NCBI RefSeq assembly: GCF_030646165.1
Contig: NZ_JAUTDO010000011.1
Location: 84,180-148,179, forward strand
Source of the DNA: Conexibacter sp. CPCC 206217
GTDB taxonomy: Bacteria; Actinomycetota; Thermoleophilia; Solirubrobacterales; Solirubrobacteraceae
Direction of reading: 5' to 3'
DNA: 64,000 nucleotides
Part shown: positions 33,792 through 42,488 of the stretch, piece by piece
How positions within the stretch are numbered: position 1 is the stretch's first letter
Layout of the letters: every line of letters begins with the position of its first letter
The notes under the pieces: generated by a model
Told to the model about the DNA's origin: nothing
The model's input: only the letters and a program-made list of their open reading frames with translations
The model's database searches: none
Program-made: the position numbers and the translations under genes

Positions 33792-35374
33792 CTCGCGCGC
33801 AGCACCCTTCCCGGCGTGGCGCCCGTCAGCTGCGCGTCGCGCACGACCGGGACGCCGGCGACGAGCACGTCGCGCACGCCGACCGGCGCCAGCAGCGGCT
33901 CGTCGAAGGTCGCGCAGTCGGCGATCGTCACGGGGTCGAGCACGACGAGGTCGGCGACGCAGCCGGCCTCGACGCGGCCGCGATCGCTCAGCCCGAAGCG
34001 CTCCGCGGGCATGCGCGTCATCTTGTTGATCGCGGTCCCCAGCTCCAGCAGCCCGCGCTCGCGGCTGTAGCGGCCGAGCACGCGCGCGAAGCTGCCGGCC
34101 CACCGCGGGTGCGGCTTGCCGGCGAGCGGGATCCCGTCGGAGCCGACCATCGTGAGCGGGTGCGCGAGGACGCGCTCGACGTCGTCTTCGTCGAGCATGT
34201 GCAGGACCATCGTCACCTCGGCGCGGGCGTCGGCCAGCACGTCGAGCACGAGCGCGTCGGGCTCGCTTCCGGCGTCGCGCGCGAGCGCGGCGATCGAGCG
34301 GCCCTCCAGCTCCGGCGCGGAGCGGCAGCTGGAGATCACGATCCCGTCCCAGCCGGCAGCGCGCGCGTAGTTCTCCCAGCCGGGCGGTCCTTGCACGAAT
34401 GCGCGCCGGATCCGCTCGCGGGCGCGCGGATCCTCGAGCCGCTGCAGCATCGCGGCGATCCCGCCGGCCTGCGCCCACGGCGGCAGGAGCGTGTACAGCA
34501 GCGTGCTCGCGGCCGTGTAGGGGTAGACGTCCAGCGTCACGTCGAGCACGGCGGCGGCGCGATCGATCTGCGCCAGCGTCTCGCGCGTGCGCCCCCAGTT
34601 CTCGCGGCCGGCGACCTTGTGGTGGGAGATGTGCAGCGGGCAGCCGCCGCCCCGGGCGATGGCGATCGCCTCCTCGATCGAGCCGGTCACCATGTCCGTC
34701 TCGCCGCGCATGTGCGTCGCGTACGGGCGTCCGTAGCGGGCCGAGACGCGCGCCAGCTCGATCAGCTCCTCGACCTGCGCGTAACGGCCGGGCGGGTAGA
34801 TCAGGCCGGAGGAGAAGCCGACGACGCCCTGCTCCAGCGCCGCGTCGAGCATCCGCAGCATCCGCTCCAGCTCCTCGGCGCTCGCCGGCCGGTCGTCGAA
34901 GCCCATCACGCCGGCGCGCAGGCTGCCGTGGCCGATCAGCGGCGCGAGGTTGCCGTGCAGCCTGGCCGCCTCGGCAGCGCTCGCGTAGCCGTCGAAGTCG
35001 GTCCAGGGGATCTCGGCCGGGCCGAACAGCGTCTCGGTGTGCCGCCGGAACGAGCCGGCATGCTCGGGCAGATGGGGGAAGGGGCTGAAGCCGCAGTTGC
35101 CGCAGACCTCGGTCGTGACGCCTTGGCGCACGTCGGCGGTCGCGAGGTGCTCGCCCTCGGGACCGAAGAAGCAGGTCATGTCGGAATGCGTGTGGGCGTC
35201 GATGAAGCCCGGCGCGACCGCGAGGCCGGACGCGTCGATTCGCTGCGCCGCCTCGATCCCGTCCAGCGTGCCGACGGCTTCGATGCGCCCGTCCCGGACG
35301 GCCACGTCGGCCGGCTGGGGCCGGCCCGCGCCGTCGAAGACGAGGCCGCCGGTGATCAGCAGGTCAGATGGCAC
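33788..35374 (-). CDS. N-acyl-D-amino-acid deacylase
   Basis: 528 aa, amidohydrolase superfamily. Visible sites are FIDAHTHSDM (metal-binding His), the D-aminoacylase cysteine in TEVCGNCGFSPF, THMRGETDMV and LHISHHKVAG (His), and SDGIPLAGKPHPRW (active-site Asp). The family hydrolyses N-acyl-D-amino acids to the D-amino acid and a carboxylate. It begins within the last 11 bp of the flavin oxidoreductase gene. It is the operon's best clue to the substrate class. Confidence 0.9.
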   Translation of the reverse strand: MPSDLLITGGLVFDGAGRPQPADVAVRDGRIEAVGTLDGIEAAQRIDASGLAVAPGFIDAHTHSDMTCFFGPEGEHLATADVRQGVTTEVCGNCGFSPFPHLPEHAGSFRRHTETLFGPAEIPWTDFDGYASAAEAARLHGNLAPLIGHGSLRAGVMGFDDRPASAEELERMLRMLDAALEQGVVGFSSGLIYPPGRYAQVEELIELARVSARYGRPYATHMRGETDMVTGSIEEAIAIARGGGCPLHISHHKVAGRENWGRTRETLAQIDRAAAVLDVTLDVYPYTAASTLLYTLLPPWAQAGGIAAMLQRLEDPRARERIRRAFVQGPPGWENYARAAGWDGIVISSCRSAPELEGRSIAALARDAGSEPDALVLDVLADARAEVTMVLHMLDEDDVERVLAHPLTMVGSDGIPLAGKPHPRWAGSFARVLGRYSRERGLLELGTAINKMTRMPAERFGLSDRGRVEAGCVADLVVLDPVTIADCATFDEPLLAPVGVRDVLVAGVPVVRDAQLTGATPGRVLRAR

Positions 35375-37349
35375 GTGCCGCCCGCTCGCCCTCGTGGATC
35401 GCCTCGAGCATCGTGCGGCTGGCGAGTGCGTCGCCGATCCGCTCCAGCTGGCCGACCCTGTCCTTGAGGTCGAAGTAGACGTCGGCGACCGGTGCGTGCC
35501 AGCCCGCGAGCACGACCGTCTCGACCCCGTCGAGCGTCTTGCTGGCGCCAGCGCTCGAGACGTGCACCAGACCGGGCTCGACGCCGACCACGTTGGTGAA
35601 CGGATGCAGCTCGATCTCGCTGGAGAAGAGCCGGGGGAGCAGCTTCTGCTGCGTGAAAGCGCCGAGCTTGGCGCCGACGTAGGGGAGCGTGGTCGCGAGC
35701 TTGACGCGGTGACCTCTGCCAGCGAGCTGGAGCGCGACCGAGGCGCTCTTCCAGCTGCCCTCGCCGTCGTCGACGACGAGCACGGAGTCGCCGACCGGCG
35801 CGTCGTCCTCGAGCAGGTTCCAGACCGAGATCACGTGCTCGGAGTCGAGTCCCGGGACCTCCCAGATGCCGAACGACTTGTTGCCGATCAGCTCGCGTCT
35901 GGGTGCCGAACCGGTGGCGACGACGACCGCGTCGGGCTCCAGCGCGAGCACCGCGTCCGCGTCGGCGTCGACGCCGACGCGGACGTCCACGCCGTGCTGC
36001 TCGGCGCTGTGGCGCAGCCAGCGGATCGTCTCGCCCAGCTCCTCGCGCCCGGCGACCGACGCAGCCAGCCGCAACTGCCCGCCGAGCTGGTTGCGGCGCT
36101 CCAGCAGCGTCACGTCGAGCCCGCGGCGCGCCGCGACCTCCGCTGCCTTGAGCCCGGCCGGTCCGCCGCCGATCACGACGACGCGCTTGGCGTTGGCGGC
36201 GGGCGCGAGCGTCCCGATCCCCAGCTGCCGCTCGTTGCCCGCCGCCGGGTTGTGCACGCAGGTGATCGGCGCCGCCTTGAAGAGCATGTCGATGCAGCCC
36301 TGGTTGCACGCGATGCATCCGCGCACGTCCTCGCGGCGGTCGGCGATCAGCTTGTTGACCGTCTCGGGGTCGGAGATGTGCTGGCGCGTCATCGCGACCA
36401 TGTCGACGTGTCCGCTGCGCAGCGCCTGCTCGGCGATCTCGGGGTCGTTGAGCCGCCCGACCGCGAAGATCGGCATCGCCGGGACAGCCTCCTTGATCGA
36501 CGTCGCGAGGCCGAGCCAGAGCCCCCGCGGGTGCTGCATGTCGGGGATGTTCTGGCCGTCGGATCCGTACGTGCTGGCCTTCACGACCATGTAGTCGACG
36601 GTCTCGCTCGCCGCGATCCGCCGGGCGATCTCCTGCGCCTCGGGCAGCTCGATCCCGCCCGGGCTGTAGTCGTGCCCCTGGACCTGGATGCCGACGACGA
36701 AGTCGGGGCCGACCGCCGCGCGGACCGCCTCCAGCGTGCGGTGCAGCAGCCGGGTGCGGTTCTCGAGCGAGCCGCCGTACTCGTCCTCGCGTCTGTTCAT
36801 GTAGGGCGAGACGAACGACGACAGCAGGTAGCCGCCGTAGCCGGAATGGATCTCGACGCCGTCCATGCCGGCCTGCTTGGCGCGCACCGCCGTCGCCGCG
36901 TGCCCCTCGACGATCGCGTCGATGTCCTCCAGCTCCATCGCCTTCGGCATCTCGCCGACGGCCGGGCACGGGATCGCGGACGGTCCCCACACCTCGCGCT
37001 TGGTCCAGAGCCCGTTCTGCTGACGACCGGAGTGGCCCAGCTGCATGAACATCTTGGTGCCGTGGCGGTGGACCTCGTCCGCGATCCGGCTCAGGCCCGG
37101 AATCACCGCGTCGGTGAAGCCGTCGACCTCGCGGGCGTTGTTGCGCGACGTCTCGTGGACGCCGGGGAAGCCCATCACGATCAGGCCGATGCCGCCCTTG
37201 GCGCGGTCGCCGTAGTAGGCGACATGCCGGTCGGAGGCGGTGCCGTCGTCGGCGGCGAAGTTGGTGACGTGCGAGGTCATCATGACCCGGTTGCGGATCG
37301 GGACGTTGCCGACCGTGATCGGCGAGAGCAGGTGCTCGTAGGTGCTCAT
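35364..37349 (-). CDS. NADH:flavin oxidoreductase, 2,4-dienoyl-CoA-reductase type
   Basis: 661 aa in three parts. The FMN TIM barrel starts LLSPITVGNVPIRNRVMMTS and includes HSGYGGYLLSSFVSPYMNRR. The iron-sulfur motif CIACNQGCIDML ... CVHNPAAG lies around residue 340. An FAD/NAD-binding half follows (RVVVIGGGPAGLKAAEVAAR). This architecture is shared by dienoyl-CoA reductase, trimethylamine dehydrogenase and related enzymes; it reduces a C=C bond or oxidises an amine. Start at 37349, with AAGGAG about 11 nt upstream. Confidence 0.88.
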   Translation of the reverse strand: MSTYEHLLSPITVGNVPIRNRVMMTSHVTNFAADDGTASDRHVAYYGDRAKGGIGLIVMGFPGVHETSRNNAREVDGFTDAVIPGLSRIADEVHRHGTKMFMQLGHSGRQQNGLWTKREVWGPSAIPCPAVGEMPKAMELEDIDAIVEGHAATAVRAKQAGMDGVEIHSGYGGYLLSSFVSPYMNRREDEYGGSLENRTRLLHRTLEAVRAAVGPDFVVGIQVQGHDYSPGGIELPEAQEIARRIAASETVDYMVVKASTYGSDGQNIPDMQHPRGLWLGLATSIKEAVPAMPIFAVGRLNDPEIAEQALRSGHVDMVAMTRQHISDPETVNKLIADRREDVRGCIACNQGCIDMLFKAAPITCVHNPAAGNERQLGIGTLAPAANAKRVVVIGGGPAGLKAAEVAARRGLDVTLLERRNQLGGQLRLAASVAGREELGETIRWLRHSAEQHGVDVRVGVDADADAVLALEPDAVVVATGSAPRRELIGNKSFGIWEVPGLDSEHVISVWNLLEDDAPVGDSVLVVDDGEGSWKSASVALQLAGRGHRVKLATTLPYVGAKLGAFTQQKLLPRLFSSEIELHPFTNVVGVEPGLVHVSSAGASKTLDGVETVVLAGWHAPVADVYFDLKDRVGQLERIGDALASRTMLEAIHEGERAARAI

Positions 37350-37377
37350 GGCGAGAACTCTCCTTGCGCGGACGGGG

Positions 37378-38952
37378 TCAGCTGACCGGCTCGGTCGCCG
37401 CCACGCCGTAGCAGGCCGACAGGATCCGGTGCTCGTCGGGGTGATCGAGGTCGGCGACCAGCTCGCCCTCACGCATGACCAGCACCCGCTTGCAGAGCGT
37501 GATCACCTCTTCGATCTCGGATGAGATCACCAGCAGGCCCTTGCCCTGCTCGGCAAGCTGCTCGATCAGCTTGTAGATGTCCTGCTTGGCGCCGACGTCG
37601 ACGCCCTGCGTCGGCTCGTCGAGGATCAGCAGTCTCGCGTTCGCGTTGAGCCATTTCGCCAGCAGCACCTTCTGCTGGTTGCCGCCCGACAGGGTCGAGA
37701 GCTCGCGCTCCGGGTCGGGCGGGCGCACGTCGAGCTGCTCCAGCAGCTCGCGCGTGCGCTTGCGCTCGCTGCCTCTGCGGACGACCCGCAGCAGCGGGTT
37801 GAGCAGGTAGCGCCGCAGGCTCGGCAGCGTCAGGTTCTCGCGCACGCTCATCGTCATCACGCCGCTGAGCGCGCGGCGGTCCTCGGGGAGCAGGCCGATC
37901 CCGGACGCGATCGCGTCGCTCGGGCCGCGCAGCCGCATCGCGCGGCCGTCGACCTCGATCGTGCCCGCGTCGGCCCTGTGGTCTGCGAAGATCACGTGCG
38001 CAAGCTCGCTGCGGCCGGCGCCGACGAGGCCCGTCAGCCCGACCAGCTCGCCGGCATGCAGCTCGAAGGAGACGTCCTTGACGGCATCTCGCCAGCTGAC
38101 GCCGTCGAGCTTGAGGACGACTCTCTCGCCCGGCGTGTGCTCCTTGACCTCGTAGACCGCGAGGCTGCGTCCGACGATCGCCTCGACGAGCGCCTGGCGC
38201 CCCGCGAAGGCGCCGATCGGCTTCGACGCGACGCGCTCTCCGTCCTTGAGCACGGTGACGTGGTCGGCGATCTCGAAGATCTCGTTGAGCCGGTGCGAGA
38301 CGTAGACGACCGCGACGCCCTGGGAAGTGACTCTGCGGATGACCTCGTAGAGGTTCTGGATCTCGGTGTCGGTGAACGAGGCGGTCGGCTCGTCGAAGAC
38401 CATCAGCCGTGCGTCGGCCAGCAGCCCGCGCGCGATCGTCGCCAGGCACTGCTCTGCGATCGACAGCTCGGCGACGTCCCGGCGCAGGTCCACGTCGAGA
38501 CCGACCTCGGCCGCGACCTCACGGGCGGTGGCGTGCATCGCGCGCCAGTCGACGATGCCGCGCAGCCGTCGTCGGTAGCCGAGGCCGAGCGTGATCACCT
38601 CTGCGACCGACAGCGACGGGATCACCTGCGGGTCCTGGTGGATGAACGCCAGACGCGCGTGCGCGCTGTCGCGCGGGTTGCGGATCGCCGCGTGCTCGCC
38701 ATCGATCAGTATCTCGCCCGCGTCGGGAAGGTAGGCGCCGGCGAGGAGCTTGATCAGCGTGCTCTTGCCGGCGCCGTTCTCGCCCACCAGCGCGTGCACC
38801 CTGCCGCCGTGGAAGGCCACGTCCACGTCGTGCAGCGCGCGCACGCCGGGAAACGACTTCGACAATCCGCGGACCTCGACGACCGGGGCGGGGGCGGAAG
38901 CGACGTCCGCGCCGGGGCGGTCGCCGTCGCGCTGCTGCAGCGAGTCGCTCAT
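37378..38952 (-). CDS. Ribose-type ABC importer, double ATPase subunit
   Basis: 524 aa with two ABC domains. The first has GENGAGKSTLIKLLAGAYLP, an AEQCLATIARGL signature region and VFDEPTASF. The second has GLVGAGRSELAHVIFA, LSGGNQQKVLLAKWLN and ILDEPTQGVDVGAK. The second Walker A (GAGRSE) is degenerate, as is normal in this family. It energises uptake through the permease encoded just upstream, overlapping it by 4 bp. Confidence 0.92.
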   Translation of the reverse strand: MSDSLQQRDGDRPGADVASAPAPVVEVRGLSKSFPGVRALHDVDVAFHGGRVHALVGENGAGKSTLIKLLAGAYLPDAGEILIDGEHAAIRNPRDSAHARLAFIHQDPQVIPSLSVAEVITLGLGYRRRLRGIVDWRAMHATAREVAAEVGLDVDLRRDVAELSIAEQCLATIARGLLADARLMVFDEPTASFTDTEIQNLYEVIRRVTSQGVAVVYVSHRLNEIFEIADHVTVLKDGERVASKPIGAFAGRQALVEAIVGRSLAVYEVKEHTPGERVVLKLDGVSWRDAVKDVSFELHAGELVGLTGLVGAGRSELAHVIFADHRADAGTIEVDGRAMRLRGPSDAIASGIGLLPEDRRALSGVMTMSVRENLTLPSLRRYLLNPLLRVVRRGSERKRTRELLEQLDVRPPDPERELSTLSGGNQQKVLLAKWLNANARLLILDEPTQGVDVGAKQDIYKLIEQLAEQGKGLLVISSEIEEVITLCKRVLVMREGELVADLDHPDEHRILSACYGVAATEPVS

Positions 38953-39971
38953 GACCGTCTCAGCAGGCCGGAGGCGGCGACGGCGAGGATCAGCAGCACG
39001 CCCTTGACGATCGCCTGCCACTCCATCGGCACGCTCGTGAGCGTCATGCCGTTGGTCAGCAGCGCGAGCGCGAGCACGCCGACGATCGTGCCGGCGATGT
39101 TGAAGCGACCCTGGCGGAACGTCGCCGAGCCGAGGAACGCCGCGGTGAACGCGTCGAGCAGCAGCGTGCCCTCCGACTGCAGCGATCCGATGTTGGTGGT
39201 CGTCGCGATGACGACGCCGGCGACGCCGCAGCAGGTGCCCGAGACGATGAACGCGATCATCCGCGTGCGCCCGACGTTGACGCCCGACAGGCGCGCCGCG
39301 TTCGCGTTGCCGCCGACGGCGTGGATCCAGCGTCCGACGTCGGTGAGGTGGAGTATCGCCGCGAGCAGCGCGAGCACGGCGACGGCGATCAGGATCGTCG
39401 CGTTGATGCCCAGGATCTGCGTGTCGCCGAGCGAGTCGAACGACGGCGGCAGACCGGTCGAGATCGTGCCGGTCTCGGTCAGCAGCAGTCCCAGCCCGTT
39501 GAGCACGAACAGGCCCATCGCGAGCGTCGCGATGAACGCGTTGACGCGCAGCTTCGTGACGACGATGCCGTTGACGGTGCCGATCACGGAACCGAGCAGG
39601 ACCGCGAAGACGAAGGAGAGGAAGACCCATCCGTGCGTGACGCCGAGCTTGGCCGCGAGGATGTCGGCGACCATCGCGGTCGCCGCGATCGAGAGGTCGA
39701 ACTCGCCGACGATCAGCACGACCGTCACGCCGCCGGCGATGATCGCCAGCGTCGCGCTGTTGGTCAGCACGTTGGAGAGGTTGTTGGTGGTCAGGAAGGT
39801 CCCCGACGGGGCCCGGATCGCGAAGTACGCGATCAGGGCCGCGAAGAAGACGAGCGTGCCGTACCGCTCGAAGAAGAGCCGCCAGTCCCGGCCCGCCGCA
39901 CGTGCGGGTCCGTCGGGGCGCCGCGGATCGACGGCAGCGGGCGAGGGTGTGGTGTCAGTCAGCTCGGTCAT
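38949..39971 (-). CDS. Ribose-type ABC importer permease
   Basis: 340 aa with about nine membrane segments; VGEFDLSIAATAMVADILAA and VGGNANAARLSGVNVGRTRM are the diagnostic BPD_transp_2 loops. The N-terminus is a soluble proline-rich tail of about 30 residues. It would function as a homodimer with the double ATPase. Confidence 0.92.
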   Translation of the reverse strand: MTELTDTTPSPAAVDPRRPDGPARAAGRDWRLFFERYGTLVFFAALIAYFAIRAPSGTFLTTNNLSNVLTNSATLAIIAGGVTVVLIVGEFDLSIAATAMVADILAAKLGVTHGWVFLSFVFAVLLGSVIGTVNGIVVTKLRVNAFIATLAMGLFVLNGLGLLLTETGTISTGLPPSFDSLGDTQILGINATILIAVAVLALLAAILHLTDVGRWIHAVGGNANAARLSGVNVGRTRMIAFIVSGTCCGVAGVVIATTTNIGSLQSEGTLLLDAFTAAFLGSATFRQGRFNIAGTIVGVLALALLTNGMTLTSVPMEWQAIVKGVLLILAVAASGLLRRS

Positions 39972-39991
39972 CGGACGATGGGCACGCGCGG

Positions 39992-41119
39992 TCAGGCGTT
40001 GGGGTCGTAGATCGGGAGGATCGTGCTGGTCGCGTACTGGCCTCTGGGCGGCAGGTTGGCCGCGGTGACGAGCACGCTGGGAACGGTCGTGACCGGGCCC
40101 AGCGACTCGCGCGAGGCGCCGTTGAAGAGCTCGTCGAGCGCTCCCACGGCAGCGCGCGACATCAACTCGCAGTCGGCGCCGTTGGTCGCCGCGAAGCCGG
40201 GGTTCTCGCGCATCAGGTCGAGCGTCTCGAGGTTGCCGTCGGAGCCCGTGACCCAGACGTCGTCGCGGCCGGACTGGTCGATCGCCTGCAGCGCACCCAT
40301 CGCCGGCTCGTCCCAGCCGCACAGGACGGCCTTGAGGTCCGGGTACTTGGGCAGCATCGCGGCGACCTTCTGGCGCGCGTCGTCGATCTGGCCCGGAACG
40401 CGAACCGGGACCTTCTCGACGATTCTGACGTCGGGCGCGTAGTAGCCCAGGCCGGCCTCCCACATGATCCGGCGCTGCACGCCCGGCGTGTTGTCGTCGA
40501 AGTAGAGGACCGCGACGTCGCCCGAGTAGTCGATCCGCTGGAGCACGTACTCGAGCATCGGGCCCATCCCGATCCAGTCGCTCGGGTAGATCACGTGCTC
40601 GATCCCGTTGGTCGGCTCGTTCCAGATGCCGACGACCGGGATGCCCTGGTCGGTGGCGGCCTGCAGTCTGTTGCCGAGCGCGGCCGAGGGGCCGTTCAGG
40701 ATCACCAGGCCGTCGACCTTCTTGGTGATGAAGTCCTGCGCGATCGCACCCATCTTGGTCGTGTCGCCGGCGGCGTCCACGACCTCGAACTTCCAGTCGA
40801 TCTCGGGACCGATCCGGTGGAACTCCTTGATCCCGCGAGCGAGCGTGCCGACCTCCGAGACGTAGGAGACGACGCCGATCGTCTTGCCTCCTCTGATTCT
40901 CGAGAGGTCGATGTCCTTGCCCGACGGCCCGACGGGCGCGTTGTTGGTGCCGCCTCTGGCCTGACCGTCGGAGGTCGTGGTCTTCTGTGCGTCCGCGTTG
41001 CCGTCGGAGCCGCACGCGGCGAGCAGGCCGCCGCTGGCGGCGAGCCCGGCCGTGATGCCGGTCGTCGCAAGGAATCGCCGACGGCTCACGCCGGTCCTGG
41101 TGATCTCAGACTCTTCCAT
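39992..41119 (-). CDS. Periplasmic-binding lipoprotein of the ABC importer
   Basis: 375 aa, peripla_BP_4 type. The N-terminus carries a twin-arginine-like motif and lipobox (SRRRFLATTGITAGLAASGG then LLAACG). Ligand-domain signs are TIGVVSYVSEVGTLARGIKE, KVDGLVILNGPSAALGNRLQ and AVLCGWDEPAMGALQAIDQS. The family binds sugars but also autoinducer-2 and other small polar compounds. It is the first gene of the 13-gene operon. Confidence 0.9.
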   Translation of the reverse strand: MEESEITRTGVSRRRFLATTGITAGLAASGGLLAACGSDGNADAQKTTTSDGQARGGTNNAPVGPSGKDIDLSRIRGGKTIGVVSYVSEVGTLARGIKEFHRIGPEIDWKFEVVDAAGDTTKMGAIAQDFITKKVDGLVILNGPSAALGNRLQAATDQGIPVVGIWNEPTNGIEHVIYPSDWIGMGPMLEYVLQRIDYSGDVAVLYFDDNTPGVQRRIMWEAGLGYYAPDVRIVEKVPVRVPGQIDDARQKVAAMLPKYPDLKAVLCGWDEPAMGALQAIDQSGRDDVWVTGSDGNLETLDLMRENPGFAATNGADCELMSRAAVGALDELFNGASRESLGPVTTVPSVLVTAANLPPRGQYATSTILPIYDPNA

Positions 41120-41426
41120 TACTCACAGTTCCTCTCGTGCATCCCAATGACAAATCGCACTCTCGCTCGATGAGCGAGATCAATCCCCAGCTACATCCAA
41201 GCAATGCGGTCTGTGTGAGACCGCCGGTGCGGGGTTAGTCACTGAACTAACAGTTACGGCAGCACGGACGATGACGGACCGTTACCCGTAAGTTCACTAA
41301 CTGGGGCGCGCCGTCGGCCTGATTCGAACGAGCGTCGCGACCTATGGGTTCATCTCTCCACCGACCCCCTGTGACTAGGGTCAATGGTTCAACCAAGAAC
41401 GACCCTACCATTCGGCCAAGGTTGCG
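41120..41426 (-). promoter_or_regulatory. Control region of the 13-gene operon
   Basis: Gene-free. It contains three repeat structures. A 19-bp perfect palindrome TCTCGCTC-GAT-GAGCGAGA lies at 41161-41179, about 45 bp before the binding-protein ATG. GTTAGT (41234-41239) and ACTAAC (41246-41251) form an inverted repeat, and a further ACTAAC half site lies at 41296-41301. They are candidate sites for the operon's GntR protein or another regulator. Confidence 0.55.
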
Positions 41427-42302
41427 TCAACCACTTTTTCCGGCGAGCTCCAGACGCTGCGCCTTGAAGCTCGAGATGACCGAGGAGACGGCCTGCTCGA
41501 TCGGGATCCGCTCGACGCTGGAGGCCCCGACGAAGCCCTGCGCGCCGGTTTCGCGATACAGCGTCTCGACGTTCTCCGGGATGTCGAACGGGCCGCCGTG
41601 GGCGAGCACGAGAACGTCGTCGCGTCTGGCGCGCGCGGCTTCGAGCATGCCGTTGACGCCGGCGACGGCGACGTCGAGAGGTGAGACCTCGGTGAAGCCG
41701 TCCATCCCGCCGCTGGTGCCGCCGACGTGGGTCACGACGCAGTCGACGCCGGCGTCGGCCATCGCCGCAGCCTCCTCCGGCAGGAACACGTAGGACATCG
41801 TGAAAAGCCCGCGTTCACGGGCGATCGAGACCGCATCGAGCTCGCGCTGGAAGCCGAATCCGACGCCCTCGCGCATCTGGCGATTGCGGCTCTCGGGCTC
41901 GGCCATCGTGATCGTCGGGAAGTTGATGATCCCGCTGTAGCCAGCCGCCTCGACGCGGTCCAACAGGCGCGGCAACCGCACATAGTGCGGGTCGCACGCC
42001 TCGATGCCGCAGATCACGGGAGTGTCGCGGACGACGTTGAGAATCTCGTCGGCCATCCCGAGCGTGGCTTCGTTGGGCATCCCGAAGATCGTCGTCGGCA
42101 GGCCGCGCAGGCGCGAGATCCCGGTGCTGTAGACGACGATCAGATCGGCTCCGCCCGCCTCCGCCGACTTCGCCACGAGGCCGCAGCTGCTGCCGGCCGC
42201 GACGACCGGTCTGCCGTCCGCGATCGTCGCGCGCAGCCGCGCGTCGACCGTCTCGCGTCTGAAGGTCGGTGCCGGCGTCGACGCCAGCTCGTCAAGAGAC
42301 AT
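41427..42302 (-). CDS. PEP-hydrolase-fold TIM-barrel protein (Tm-1 C-terminal-like)
   Basis: 291 aa. GRPVVAAGSSCGLVAKSAEA, GADLIVVYSTGISRLRGLPT and GVDCVVTHVGGTSGGM fit the phosphoenolpyruvate-hydrolase-like TIM-barrel family, found as the C-terminal half of plant Tm-1 and as a stand-alone partner of UPF0261 in bacteria. The stop lies next to the operon control region; the gene is divergent from the Tm-1-like gene. Its reaction is not established. Confidence 0.82.
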   Translation of the reverse strand: MSLDELASTPAPTFRRETVDARLRATIADGRPVVAAGSSCGLVAKSAEAGGADLIVVYSTGISRLRGLPTTIFGMPNEATLGMADEILNVVRDTPVICGIEACDPHYVRLPRLLDRVEAAGYSGIINFPTITMAEPESRNRQMREGVGFGFQRELDAVSIARERGLFTMSYVFLPEEAAAMADAGVDCVVTHVGGTSGGMDGFTEVSPLDVAVAGVNGMLEAARARRDDVLVLAHGGPFDIPENVETLYRETGAQGFVGASSVERIPIEQAVSSVISSFKAQRLELAGKSG

Positions 42303-42488
42303 ACGGATCCTTTCCGTCGAACGCGCCGGTTGCACATGTGAGCAAACACGTGTTTCGCGGTCAATGGGTTGACTCGCTCCCGGTGCCTTTGCGATGCTTA
42401 TATCAGTAGCTCGCGCGACAGGAAAGTACAAGTAAATTTGTGCTCCGCGCGCGTCACTCGCTGACTTGTCGACCACGGGAGTGAAATT
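42303..42488. promoter_or_regulatory. Divergent promoter region with palindromes
   Basis: Between two divergent starts. AAACACGTGTTT (42344-42355) is a perfect 12-bp palindrome and CACATGTG (42333-42340) an 8-bp one next to it. A GCTTATATCAG stretch near 42400 and an AT-rich ACAAGTAAATTTGT at about 42429 stand out against the GC-rich background and may be promoter elements. Confidence 0.5.

Noticed and set aside
41311..41440. tRNA-like text on the minus strand (a GTTCGAATC-like T loop and GGCCGAATGGTAG-like D arm)
   Set aside because: Neither the acceptor nor the T stem pairs, and the arms are too far apart; not a functional tRNA.
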